A program made the translations under genes and the position numbers. Below are positions 41,948-52,039 of a stretch of DNA of 55,819 nucleotides, piece after piece (position 1 is the stretch's first letter; each line of letters opens with the position of its first letter). Origin of the DNA: Tessaracoccus bendigoensis DSM 12906. Its GTDB lineage: Bacteria; Actinomycetota; Actinomycetes; Propionibacteriales; Propionibacteriaceae. Under the pieces are notes generated by a model that worked only from the letters and a program-made list of their open reading frames with translations, had not been told where the DNA came from and searched no databases. The DNA is taken from the NCBI RefSeq assembly GCF_900141915.1, contig NZ_FQZG01000022.1, forward strand, positions 1 through 55,819, in the 5' to 3' direction.

Positions 41948-44900
41948 TCAGTCCTCCTGGGTAGCGGGGAATGCCCAGACTGGCTGGTTGTCGGGTGGGC
42001 GGATGGCCAGCCGATTGGAGTCTGGGGAGACCAGCAGGTTGATTTCCGGCTGCACCTCCCGCATGGAGTTGGCGACGGTGAACGGCGGGCGATCGAGGGG
42101 GTCGAGGTCGGCACCGGCCTCGGCGCTTTGCATCAGCGCCCCCTGCGATGCACCCCGCCGAACGCGTTCGTAGACCAGTTTTAGGCCCTGCTGGTGCAGG
42201 GCGATGCGACGCTTGCGCCACTGGTCGACGCGGTTGGCCAGCCGCTGCTCCACCAGCGTGGCCGTGGCCTTGTCGTCGGCCGCGGCCTGGGCCCGTCGGG
42301 CGAGCCGGGCCACCAGGCCGTCCAGCAGTGCGGCTTCGGCCTCCACCCGTTCGGCGCCGTCCTCCGGCGAGAGGGAGTCCGCGCCCTTGGACGCGGCAAG
42401 CACCCGGGCGGCGCTGACGAGGACGCCGTCGAGGCCGCGCTCGATGGAGGTGATGGAGTACGGCGTGACCGACAGCGCCTCGACCTGTGCGTAGAACGTC
42501 TCGTGGTAGTGGCGGAACTGCTCGAAGTGGGCCAGATCCCTCGGCCGGGCCCAGTTGCCGAGCGTCACCACCAATCCGGGTCCGGAGGCGGAGCGGCCGA
42601 CGCGCGAGGACGCCTGGATGTACTCGGCGGTGTTCTTCGGCTGCCCGACGATCAGCATCAGCCCCAGCCGCGGCACGTCGACGCCGACCTGCAGCATGGA
42701 GGTCGCCAGCACCACGTCGAACGGGGTCTGCTCCCGGTCCGGCAGCGGCTTGTGGGCCTCCAGGGCCGCGATCCGCGCAGCCCGAGCAGCCGTGGTGTCG
42801 AAGTCCGGGTCGAAGGGGGTGGCCATCTGGTCGAGTCGGGTGGTGATGGCGGTGCTGGAGGCACGCGAGGTCAACTCGGCGATCGACTGGTTCCCGTAGT
42901 CGGTGCCGCGACGCCCGGGCAGCCTGGACCAGGGGCGGCGGGACCACAAGGCGGTCTGCACATCGTCCTGCAAGAACCGGGACATTCCCGCCAGCTCGCG
43001 GGTGGCGTTGAAGTAGGCGACCAACGTCAGATACGGGTCCGCTGATGCCGGGTCGACGTCGAGGAGGAGTTGGCCGGCGGCGAGCAGCACTTCGGAGAGT
43101 CGGATCTCTGCCGCGGTCATCCTCACACCCGACGCGCAGACGCCGACGTAGCGGCGCCCCGGATGCTCGGCCGAGATGGGCAGTTCGCTGGAGAACCAGG
43201 TGCTGCCGGCGTCGAGCACCTGCGGCGGGAAGATGGCCGCCCGCCTGCCGTAGAGGCAGCGGACCTGCTCGGCGGCGTTGCGGACGGTGGCCGACGACGC
43301 CACCACCAGCGCCCCGACCGGCCGGTCGTCCGTGGTGGTCCAGGAGGTGAGGGTGTCGATGGCGGACCGAACAGCCCCACCGTCGTCCCGAGCGCTCCCG
43401 TGATGAGGTGCAGTTCGTCCTGGATGATCAGATCGGGCGGGCGGAGCCTGCCACAGGGGCGGACCGCCGCGGCAGGATGGCCATCCTTGGCGGGGTGCTT
43501 GGAGCCGTCCTTGATCTGGCAACCGGCGTAGTCGGGGTGGACGAAGCCGTGGCGGTCGCACTTGCGGGAGACGTACCCGAACAACGACGCCGCCTCGCCC
43601 TCGCGGGCCAGGCGGGCGAACTTGTCCACCGTCGCGATCACGAAGGCGGGGGCCAGACGATAGATCTCCTCGTCGACGGTGAGGATGGGCAGCCCCTCGG
43701 CGACGGCGCCGCCCTCGGAGAACGGGCACTCGGCGAACGGGTCGGCGCAGCGGACGAACACGCGGCCGATGGTCTGGTCGACCCGCACCTGTTCTTTGCC
43801 GATCGGCGTGCCGCACCAGGGACAGCGCTTGACCTGTAGGACGGTCAGGCCGTGGTCGTAGTGGCTGTCGAGCGCGGCCGTGAGCTGCTCGGCGGCCTCC
43901 GCGACCCGTTTGGGGAGACCTTGGTGCCCACCCACAGCCCGATCCGAAACGGCTCGTCGCCCCACGTCTCCGGGTCCGCCAGGCGCTCCAGCTCGGCGGC
44001 GCACACCATGGTCGAGGCGCGCTGGAACTGCTGGGCAGTGAGCAGGCGAAGCGTGTAGCGCATCAGGACCGTCAGGCCGAAGCGGCCGTCGAGCGGGCCG
44101 TCGGCCGAGTCGACGACGCCCTGCCGCCGCCGGATCGCGAACGCGAACGCCGCGAGCCCGAGGTAGGCCTCAGTCTTGCCGCCGCCGGTGGGGAAGAACA
44201 GCAGCTCGACGCGCGCCAGGTCTGCCCCGGAGCGGTATTTGTGTGCCGGGTCGCACAGCGCCGGGAGCTGCATGAGCACGAACGCGAGCTGGAACATGCG
44301 CCAGCTGTGTGCGCCCGCACCCTCCCCGGCCACCGCGGCGATGGCGGCGTTGACGTCGATGTCCTGGTCGCGACTGCGGCGCAGCACGATCTCGGAGCGC
44401 ACACGCTGGGCGGCCATGACCTTGTTCATGAACCGGAAGCAGCGCAGCGCCTCCTCGTCGCCCAGCAGGAACTCGATGCCGTCGGCGAGCCGTTTGGCCA
44501 CTGCCTGGCCTCCGCGACGGCCTCCACCGCCATTTCCCGCAAGTGGTCCGGCAGCGCCTTCGCCTGTTCGTCTTGTGAGTCCAGCCAAACGCGATACCCG
44601 TCGACGATGGGCTCCAGCCCGGCGCGCAGCTCGTCTGCTGAGGCCTCAGCAAGCCGGGACATGTCGGTCAAGACCGCGTCGTTCCTCGCGGCCTGCGTCT
44701 GCGGCGTCTCGGACAGGGGTAGCCACGTGGTCCAGAGTCTGTCCGCGCGTCGGGTTCCCGCCACCTCATGCCAGGAAACCGAGCAAGTGCGCCCGATCGC
44801 GAACTCCAGCCGGTCCCGATACTGCAGGCTCAGCCGGGCCAGCTCGTCGTCGCCGTGGTCAAGGTCGGTGTCCTGGAGGGGGTCCTGCACGGGCAGGAAG

Positions 44901-45604
44901 ACGGCCTGGTCGTCGGCCTCGACGTGTACCTGGGCCTGGAACAGCCAGGCATGCACGGGGATGCGGCTGGTGTACTCGGCGTCGTTGCCCAGCGCCAGTT
45001 CCACCAGATGGCGATCGGTATCCGAGTAGACGTCGATCCGTAGCAACGCGGAGTCCAGGAGCGGGTAGTCGAGAGTGGTGCCCTCGGTCAGGTCGGCCAC
45101 TCGAACGCGGACGGCCACGTCCATCGGGGTCCGGACGTATTCGGGCCGCTGGGGACCGGAATCGTCTTCCTTCTCGGTGGCACGCGGGTTGTACTTACCC
45201 CAGGAGGCGCGCACGGTGAACGACTCCAGGCCGAGCGGGATCTGGAACCTGAGCCCCATCGAGGCCGGGATCATCAGCCCGCGTCTTGGCGCTACGTCCT
45301 CGTCGCCGTCCTCGACGTCGGGGCCGAGGTCCTCGCCATCCGGCGTCTCCTCCGCGCTGGCGTCCTCGTCGTCTGGCACCTCCCCCTCATCGTCGGCTCG
45401 GCCGTGCTCCAGCCGACGCGGCGCGATTCGTCCGAGTGGGTAGGCCGTGCTCGGGTCGACCGGCAGCACCTCGTCGTCGCCGTAGAGCGGCCCGAGCAGC
45501 TCCCGACGCAAGATCTCCGTCAGATTCTCCCGCGCGGTCCACGACGTACCGTCTGGCTCCACGACAAGGTCGTACGGCTCATCGGGGGCGGCAGCACTGC
45601 TCAT
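41948..45604 (-). pseudogene. drmA: DISARM helicase DrmA, split by three frameshifts
   Basis: Pieces in order: 45604 to about 44503 (N-terminal domain with a long acidic insert), about 44503 to 43913 (LLFFPTGGGKTEAYLG Walker A; RYTLRLLTAQQFQRA), about 43913 to 43371 (Cys pairs in CPWCG; DLIIQDELHLITGALG), and 43371 to 41948 (VVASSATVRN; LATSMLQVGVDVPRLGLMLIVGQPKNTAEYIQASSRVGR). Each junction is mended by adding one G or C (near 44502, in the run at 43912-43915, and near 43370), giving about 1219 residues. As read, no active helicase is made. No drmD, drmMI or drmMII is next to it. Confidence 0.88.
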
Positions 45605-45732
45605 GTCAACACCCTAGAGTGCCCCACTGACAGATGTGGTTGTGGGCGTTGGGCCGTCGGGTCGGTTAGCCAGCTCAATGGTGATGTTCGGAGGGCGGTC
45701 CCGACACCACCACGGAAGGAGGCCTGGCCAAC

Positions 45733-46764
45733 TCAGCTCCTCCGACCTCTTCTGTTACGCGACTCCTTGTAGGTGTCGACGGCCTTCCGTGTGCTCAGCC
45801 ACTGTCCGTCGCTGCGTTGATGGGCATCGAGTCGCCCGCGTTGGGCCGCCGCCCGGAGGGCGACGAGGCTGAGGTCTGCGTCGACCAGAGCGTTCAAAGG
45901 GACGAGCTTCGCGGGACCGGCAATGCTGGGAAGGATGAACCGGTTGAGGTTGTCTATCATTCCGCGGGCCAGGATCTCTCCCAGTGGGCCGTAGTCTTCT
46001 TCGTCGGCCCGCTGCATGGCGCGCAGATACTTGGCACGTTGCTCCTTCAGGATCACCACCGGCGGAAAACCCATCCGTACGAGGATCAGGTTCAGTGCCA
46101 ACCGGCCGGTGCGACCGTTGCCGTCCAGGAACGGGTGGATCCGTTCGAAGTGATTGTGGGTTTCGGCAAGTAGTTCCGGGAGGTTGGCGCCAGCCTCAAG
46201 CCGATCCGGAATCGAGTTCACGAATCTGGCCCATCTATCCAAGTCGGCTGGCACGAGCGGCCAAGAAGGAGGCGTCATGCCCTCGTCGAACGGATGGATG
46301 TCATGACGACGGTAGTTGCCTGGTGACTCCACGTCGGCTGCATCCGGGTGCGGGTCGACTTGCCAAACTGGCGTCATGGCGAGGTGATGGATGTTTCGTA
46401 TCTCTTGGATCGTGATCAGCGTCGCCGCAGAGCGGTCACCGGCGCCCATGGCCTCCCGGTACACCCAGGACGCGGCATCCCCGTAGCCCTTGACCTCCAT
46501 GTACTCCCGCAAGGGTTTGGCGCCGACGGCCCTGCCGCGGTCCAGCAGCGCCTCAACTTCCCGCAGAACCAGGGTGTTCCCCTCCAGCGCCGTGGAGTGA
46601 TGGGCCTCCAGGTGCCAGATGTCCTGCCAGACGTAGGTGGCTTCCTCGGGGGACGGCAACCCGCCGAAGCGCTCGCGCAACTCAGCCAGCTGCGCGGTGA
46701 GCCGCGCGTACACCGTTGCTCTCGACGGACGTCCCCTGGCCAAGGCCGCTCCTAACTTGTTCAC
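45733..46764 (-). CDS. Fic-family AMP-transferase
   Basis: A 343-residue protein. The Fic motif HPFLDGNGRTGR is complete (about residues 210-221) and the inhibitory helix motif STALEG (57-62, S-x3-E-G) lies N-terminal, so this is a class II self-inhibited Fic enzyme that transfers AMP to protein hydroxyls. The C-terminus (LVALRAAAQRGRLDAHQRSDGQWLSTRKAVDTYKES) is like the winged helix of Fic-HTH proteins. It starts at GTG 46764 and stands alone, 128 bp upstream of drmA on the same strand. Confidence 0.9.
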   Translation of the reverse strand: MNKLGAALARGRPSRATVYARLTAQLAELRERFGGLPSPEEATYVWQDIWHLEAHHSTALEGNTLVLREVEALLDRGRAVGAKPLREYMEVKGYGDAASWVYREAMGAGDRSAATLITIQEIRNIHHLAMTPVWQVDPHPDAADVESPGNYRRHDIHPFDEGMTPPSWPLVPADLDRWARFVNSIPDRLEAGANLPELLAETHNHFERIHPFLDGNGRTGRLALNLILVRMGFPPVVILKEQRAKYLRAMQRADEEDYGPLGEILARGMIDNLNRFILPSIAGPAKLVPLNALVDADLSLVALRAAAQRGRLDAHQRSDGQWLSTRKAVDTYKESRNRRGRRS

Positions 46765-46851
46765 CCTGAACGATGCCCAATTGAACTAAACAAACTCTAG
46801 CGGGCCGATGAAATGGTTCACCCCTCGGAGAGTTAAATTGAACTAAACAAA
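46759..46851. promoter_or_regulatory. Repeats in the fic control region
   Basis: GTTCA-CCC-TGAAC (46759-46771) overlaps the fic start codon. AATTGAACTAAACAAA occurs twice, at 46779-46794 and 46836-46851, exactly 57 bp apart. These A/T-rich 16-mers are unusual in this GC-rich region and may be operators for the Fic protein's own HTH. Confidence 0.5.
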
Positions 46852-47011
46852 TCAGGCAAGGGCGGTGCCGTGTCTGGGGCGTCGCGCGCTGGGCTTCTTG
46901 GCGTCGGGGGTGAGCCTCGGTTCCCGCCCCAGACGATGGAAGCGCTGAAGTTGGCGTCTCCCATGGTCAATGAGGGCTGGAATCTTGGGACGCGATGTCC
47001 TCAACCGAGGA

Positions 47012-47143
47012 TCAAACCAGGCCCTCAGCGCGTGCCCACTGCTCGAAGCCCCCGTTCTCGAAAGGGAGTCGATACTCGGTCTTCAAGAGGCTGAGCGGCC
47101 CGGTGTCGAACACCAGTTCTACGTCGCCACCTACGGCTGTCAT
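47012..47143 (-). pseudogene. Truncated PIN-domain toxin
   Basis: A 43-residue reading that starts MTAVGGDVELVFDTGPLSLL, the first strand and metal-binding Asp of a PIN RNase (usual length 130-150 residues), and then ends. It overlaps the upstream antitoxin-like gene by ATGA, so it is the relic of a toxin of that pair. Confidence 0.5.
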
Positions 47144-47325
47144 GAAATGAACTGCCAGATTTCGGACTCGTCAGGTGACGGCAGCTCGGGAAAGTCGCTC
47201 GCGCTCCAAGTGTCCATCAAGAGGTCGAGCGCCCGTTCCTCGCTGATGGTCTCGGATCGGTACAGCCTCAGGACCGCTGCCTGGTACTGCCTGGGCGTTT
47301 CGCCGACTGCCAGTTCGTCTGCCAC
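47140..47325 (-). CDS. Small antitoxin-like protein
   Basis: A 61-residue acidic protein (MADELAVGETPRQYQAAVLRLYRSETISEERALDLLMDTWSASDFPELPSPDESEIWQFIS). The pattern E-x-AL-x-LL followed by D-x-P-x-L resembles antitoxins that precede PIN toxins. The partner toxin downstream is truncated. Confidence 0.6.
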   Translation of the reverse strand: MADELAVGETPRQYQAAVLRLYRSETISEERALDLLMDTWSASDFPELPSPDESEIWQFIS

Positions 47326-47550
47326 CCTGGCTGAAGTATCCAGCCTCCTCGACGTCGACCATCAACATTCCTTGGCCTGGACCTACCGCATTCGTTGGCT
47401 TGGAGGATACGGTCAGGGCATGGACACCCCGATGGTCCTCGGTCAGCTCTATTGGTGTTGAGTCTCCGACGTTCCGACCCTCGCCGCCGATGGCGGCCCC
47501 AGCAAGGCGTCGCTGGCCGCCATCGCGCCCTGAGCCCAAGTGGTGAGCCC

Positions 47551-48659
47551 GTGAACCGTGACCTGTCGACCGTTGACCTTTGCCGGGAACTTGCTGGTTT
47601 TCGTACGGGTGGAAGTGATCTCCAAGAGGCGGTCGTCGACGCCGCCGCCGACCACTATCTCGGGGCACATCCCGGGGCGCTGCTCAGGGATTTCACGTAT
47701 CACGGTGCCCGGTTTCTGGTGGATACGACGGGCGGGCTCGACCGCACTGTCCTCGCCGTCGCTCCTCCTGCGAGTCCCGGTCAGGCGCGGGAGGAGACCT
47801 ATCAAAGGGGTTTCCCAATCCCGGAGACTTGCGCCGGGCGACGATTGGATCGCGGCCACTTCCTGCCGTACAGCGCTGGTGGCGGCTACGGGCCGAACCT
47901 GTTCCCACAGGACCGAGCCCTCAACCGCGGTTGGTCGAGCGCCGGACGCCGGTATCGAGCCATGGAAACGCGCGCGCTCTCCGCCCCCGATGGCACGCTG
48001 TTCGCCGCGTTGCCGATCTACGCCGACGAATCCACCCTGCCCGCATTCGTGCAGTTGTCCATCGTCGGTTCCCAAGGCTGCGAGTCCGAGGTGTTCCGCA
48101 ACAGGTTCGACGACGTCGAGGATGAGGGCAGGCTCGACGCCGAGCTGGACGGCGCAACCGACGCGCAGCTGGGGGCACTTGGTGAGGAGGCCGCCGCAGC
48201 ACTGCTTGAGGAGAATTTCGAGGCCATTATTGTCGCGCTCGGCGATGCTGGAATGCCCCGCGACGAGGGGCGACAGGACTTGGACGTGGTTGCCATCGTC
48301 GATGGGGAACTGGTGGCTTTTGAGGTCAAGACTCTCTACCGTTCAAGGCGAGCCGAGCCGGGCGCCTGACCAAGGCGGGAAACCTGTTCCGCCCGCGGCT
48401 GCGGACCACCAGCCGTGGGAGTCGGCAGGCGAGCCAACCCTACGTTGCGGAACGGATCGGCGGGATCGTGGAGGTGGACGAAGGCTACGCGGGTTTGCGG
48501 GTCCGGGTCGTCGTCGTCGATTTGGTGCTAATGCTCGCTCAGTTCTTTGAGGTCAACGACGCGGGCGCCCGGCTTAGGCCGGTGTCGGCGCCCATACCGT
48601 GCCGCGACGCAGCGGAAACCGGCCTGCGGCGCATTCTCGCCAACCGTGGATTCTTGTGA
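47551..48659 (+). pseudogene. Two-domain nuclease (DRGH-type plus restriction-endonuclease-like), C-terminus frameshifted
   Basis: From GTG 47551: LDRGHFLPYSAGGGYGPNLFPQDRALNRG (Asp100, His103, Asn116) is the active-site pattern of DRGH (Serratia-type beta-beta-alpha metal) nucleases. Near residue 255 DVVAIVDGELVAFEVKTLY gives the D...E-x-K of a PD-(D/E)xK nuclease. The frame stops at 48369. A second frame continues GRLTKAGNLFRPRLRTTSRGSRQASQPYVAERIG...VRVVVVDL to 48659, clearly the proper C-terminus, so one base is missing near 48345-48360. The start is uncertain. Confidence 0.65.
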
Positions 48660-48667
48660 GGCGATCC

Positions 48668-49453
48668 TTATGTTGGTTGGATGCGACAACTTGTGCAGGT
48701 GTTGGCCGTCGCGCTATTTGACGATGTCGGAGTCAGGCAGGATGACGATGGGAGCGCGGGTGTGGTCGGCACGGTGACTTGGTGATCGTCACTGGTGACG
48801 GCGGAGGTCATGCTGGTCGTCACGGTGACGTCGGGGTCAGGGCGCGCGGCAGCGCCGCCGGGCCTGATTCTCAGGTCGGCAGCGGCGGGGGGCAGGAGTC
48901 GGCCGCGGGTGAAGAGCCCGATCAACGTCCACGTCGGTAATGTCGAGTTCCATCGCCGCCGGTATGTCACTGCAGCCCCGGCGAGCAGGTTCAGTGCGTC
49001 GCCCAGGTCGGTCGGCCATGTCTATCGGCAGTTGAGGATGTCGGGGTCGGCGCGATACGCGTGTTGCACGCCTTGCTCACGCAGCCACCCGGGGTGGGAG
49101 CCGTCTTGCGCTCGTCGCAGCCAGCGGCGCACTGTGGAGACCGGACGACCTAGCCGGGCCGCGATCGTGCGGTGCCCATCGCCGCGTGCTTTCGCCGTCA
49201 GCGCCGCCCCGACCACTTCGACAGTGTCGGCTCGACGCAGCACCAGATATGTGGGCAGCAACACGTGTGTCGCCACGCAGGAGACGCAGCGGGTCCGACG
49301 CGGCGTCACCGTGACCCGGTCCGTGCCGACACCGCGGACGGTGCGGGTCCGGCCGTGGCCGTGTGGGGTCAGCGCACCATCGCAGCTCGGGCACGCCAGC
49401 TGCCGGGCATCGAGCAGGGTCTCTGCCTGCTGCAGCGAGGCGACCACGATCAC
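48668..49453 (-). pseudogene. DUF6431-like transposase-type protein, frameshifted
   Basis: From 49453: a zinc-ribbon-like start (LACPSCDGALTPHGHG...RTRCVSCVATHVLLPTYLVLRRADTVEVV), then an HTH (TIAARLGRPVSTVRRWLRRAQ), stop at 49022. The next frame continues VTYRRRWNSTLPTWTLIGLFTRGRLLPP to 48668. This matches the layout of DUF6431 proteins linked to insertion sequences. It is probably non-functional. Confidence 0.6.
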
Positions 49454-49827
49454 CTTGTCCGACTCCGTCCTGCTGCCACACGATCATGACAACCACTCTT
49501 GACTACCACACCCCAGACCGGGAAGGGGCCAACTCGTGTTGCACCCGACCAAGCTGCCGTCACCGTGCCGACCTACCCGGACGCAGTCACCGAGACGAAC
49601 CTGACCCGAGTCCGCCAGCGCTGCCTCGACCGGCCGTCACCATGACGCCGCCGACGTCCCCACCCACTCGAGTCCCCGTCGCCACCCCACACGACGCGAG
49701 ACCCCCAGATCATCGTCATTCCAGGAGACGGCCAACAACAGGGAAAGGGGCAGCTACTTCTGTTTGCCCAAGTGACGCTGGAGAGACTGACGCTGGAGAG
49801 GCCGCCAGGCACCCGCTTCTCCTTGAA
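49454..49827. other. Gene-free stretch between transposase relic and RloB
   Basis: No supported gene. One plus-strand frame reads AAVTVPTYPDAVTETNLTRVRQRCLDR, which may be a scrap of another transposase, but stops and lack of continuation prevent a call. Confidence 0.4.
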
Positions 49828-50439
49828 TCATGGTTTGAAGTCCACCCGTCTCAACGCCCTCATCAGGTATGGAACAGCCGTACCGGGTGATGGTGGGAGT
49901 TCCTCCATCCCTTTCAACTGATCGTTTGGGAGGTGTGAGCGGCTCACTGCTTGTTGTGCCTCGTCGAAGGGGAAGGTATTCGGGAGGGCCTTGGTCGGTA
50001 CGTTCTTTCCGATAAGCTGACGATAATGACGCTGCGCCTCGTTCTGGTCGACGTAGTTGCGCACCGCCGTGTAATGCGCGATCAGCCAGACCTCGAAGCA
50101 GGGACGTGAGATGACTGCCTGCCAAGTCTGGTTCCTCCGGCACTTCTTCGCACATTGATGCAGGAATTGTGTTCGGTCCGCGCCATCCTCATCGACTACT
50201 ATCCAAACCTCGTCATAGTCCGTGACGTCGCCGTGGGGGCTGCTCAACTTTCTCAGGATGCTGTCCGGGGAGCCGTTCAGGAACTTCACGGTGATAGTGG
50301 TCTCGTCCTTTCGGGCTCGGGACTTCACTTCTGAGAGGTAGGACATTTCCGTTCGTTCGCCGTTCGTGACAATGAGAACGGTCCGTTTGGTCTTTCGGCT
50401 CGGCCTGGAGTGGCCTCTACTGGACCTCCGCTCAACCAT
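49828..50439 (-). CDS. rloB: RloB-like TOPRIM nuclease (AbiL type)
   Basis: A 203-residue protein. VLIVTNGERTEMSYL and EVWIVVDEDGAD give the E...DxD metal site of the TOPRIM-like RloB family, and RPCFEVWLIAHY is the family's other fixed motif. The basic N-terminus (RRSSRGHSRPSRKTKR) is typical. It overlaps the upstream AAA ATPase by 8 bp; the pair corresponds to RloA/RloB and to AbiLi/AbiLii phage-defence proteins. Confidence 0.85.
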   Translation of the reverse strand: MVERRSSRGHSRPSRKTKRTVLIVTNGERTEMSYLSEVKSRARKDETTITVKFLNGSPDSILRKLSSPHGDVTDYDEVWIVVDEDGADRTQFLHQCAKKCRRNQTWQAVISRPCFEVWLIAHYTAVRNYVDQNEAQRHYRQLIGKNVPTKALPNTFPFDEAQQAVSRSHLPNDQLKGMEELPPSPGTAVPYLMRALRRVDFKP

Positions 50440-51751
50440 CGACGGAAGGTTCCTCTTCTGGCGTGGCGATGTGTTGCAATATAAGGCGCTCGTCGATGTC
50501 CGGTGTCGCGCCGAATTGTCCCGCCAAGTAGCGCCGTTCGCTGTTGTTGCCGGGACGATTGTCGAAGTCTGCGAGCGAGAACAGTTCTGAGTGGCCCAGT
50601 GGATCCTTCTCCGTGAACCATACGTTCTGTGGCGAAAGCAGCTTGGTGGGAGCGTTTCCCAGCAGCCCTGTGCTGTGAGTTGAAAACACCAGTTGTGCTC
50701 CGTATGGATTCAGGTGAGGTGTCATGAAGAGCTGAACCAGATATCTGGAGAGCTTGGGGTGCAGGCTGGCGTCGAGTTCGTCCACGAGGAGGAGGCTGCC
50801 GCGTTTCAAGGATGAGAGCACGTGCCACGCGGTGGTGAGCCAGGTGAGGGTCCCGGAGCTTTCGCCACTCAACGGCAACTCGAAGAGGTCGCCCTCTTCC
50901 CCCTTGTGAAAGAACACGATCACGTCGGTCAGGTTTGGCAGGTCGACTTGGCCCGGATCGGTCCCCTCCTCCAGTGCGGACAGGAGACGCACCAGCCGGT
51001 TGTGAACGTGCTCAGGGATTTTGGCCTTGCGGATCTCGACGTGGTCGATCCCCAAGTCGGCCGCCTGGAGCAGAGCCTTGACGAGGTCGACCTGGGTATC
51101 TGAGGCGATGATCTCCATCAGGACGCGCCGCAGCACTTGTTCGTCTTGGCGGTCGCGGAAGGTGATGTAGTCCATCCCAAGCCCGTCCATCAATGCGCGG
51201 GCGATCGGTGCGAGATGGCTGTGGCCGTATTGATTCGCCACGGCCAGGAACAGGGTGTTGGCGCGGGTGATCCTGCCCACCTCTGCCGTCGGCCCCGTGA
51301 GGCTGTCCCCCTTGTCGATGGTTGGTGTGTCGTCGCTTCCGTCTTGCGACCTAACGAACAGCTTCCGCCGGGCGGCCTTCGGGTAGGTGTACAGCGCCTC
51401 GTGTGTGATCCCCCACCCGGCCGCCTCTACCTCGTAGTGGTAGCGGTTACCCCCGGATACGAAGCCGATCTCGAAACCTGTGGCCGGGTCTTCTTCTTTG
51501 CGGGAACTGGAGGGTTGGTAGATGGAGCCGACTCCGGGGCTGCGGATGGCCGTCCCGAGCGCGTGCAGGGCATCCAGGAGGGTGGACTTGCCGGAGGCGT
51601 TGGACCCGTAGATCGCTGCGACTCGCTCCGTGACGTCGGCCCAGGTCTGCCCCGAGCGGGGCACGTTCGTCCGCAGACTGGGCGAGGTCAGCGTCAACTC
51701 GGCTTCGTTGGCGAAGGAGCGGAAGTTCCGCACTCTGAAGTACAGCAACAC
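50432..51751 (-). CDS. RloA-like AAA ATPase (SMC/OLD-type)
   Basis: A 439-residue protein starting at GTG 51751, which gives the normal start VLLYFRVRNFRSFANEAEL. Walker A GSNASGKST (about 49-57), an ABC-like signature LSGESSGTLTWL, Walker B SLLLVDELDASLHPKL and the final STHSTGLL are all present. These ATPases sense phage activity and release the paired RloB nuclease. An upstream ATG at 51832 is possible but adds only unrelated sequence. It is divergent from the lipase-STAND operon. Confidence 0.85.
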   Translation of the reverse strand: MLLYFRVRNFRSFANEAELTLTSPSLRTNVPRSGQTWADVTERVAAIYGSNASGKSTLLDALHALGTAIRSPGVGSIYQPSSSRKEEDPATGFEIGFVSGGNRYHYEVEAAGWGITHEALYTYPKAARRKLFVRSQDGSDDTPTIDKGDSLTGPTAEVGRITRANTLFLAVANQYGHSHLAPIARALMDGLGMDYITFRDRQDEQVLRRVLMEIIASDTQVDLVKALLQAADLGIDHVEIRKAKIPEHVHNRLVRLLSALEEGTDPGQVDLPNLTDVIVFFHKGEEGDLFELPLSGESSGTLTWLTTAWHVLSSLKRGSLLLVDELDASLHPKLSRYLVQLFMTPHLNPYGAQLVFSTHSTGLLGNAPTKLLSPQNVWFTEKDPLGHSELFSLADFDNRPGNNSERRYLAGQFGATPDIDERLILQHIATPEEEPSVDG

Positions 51752-52039
51752 ATGGTCACCGTAGCGCAACGACAACGCGCTAGGGAAAATCCTTGCAAAA
51801 TCGGCGCCACCTCCGGCGGCGATGTGGTTCATCAAGTCCGTCCCATGCCTTCTTCGGCACACCCTTGACCAGTCTTGCGGGCCTGAGCAGCGAGCGATGC
51901 ATCGGGACACGCGTCGAAGTTGAGCGCGGCCCACCCGCCCTGTGCTCCTGCGGAGGATGGCCAGCTGTCGCCTATCGTCCCAGCCACCCAATCCTGTTCA
52001 GTAGTGTGCGGGTAGACGCATCTCAAGGGGGAGGGTTCC

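Noticed and set aside
41948-45604. Several separate helicase genes
   Set aside because: The four frames give consecutive, non-overlapping parts of one DrmA, each joint mended by one base.
46870-47461. Plus-strand frames over the PIN/antitoxin region
   Set aside because: Antisense to the small toxin-antitoxin pair; no ribosome-binding site or family features.
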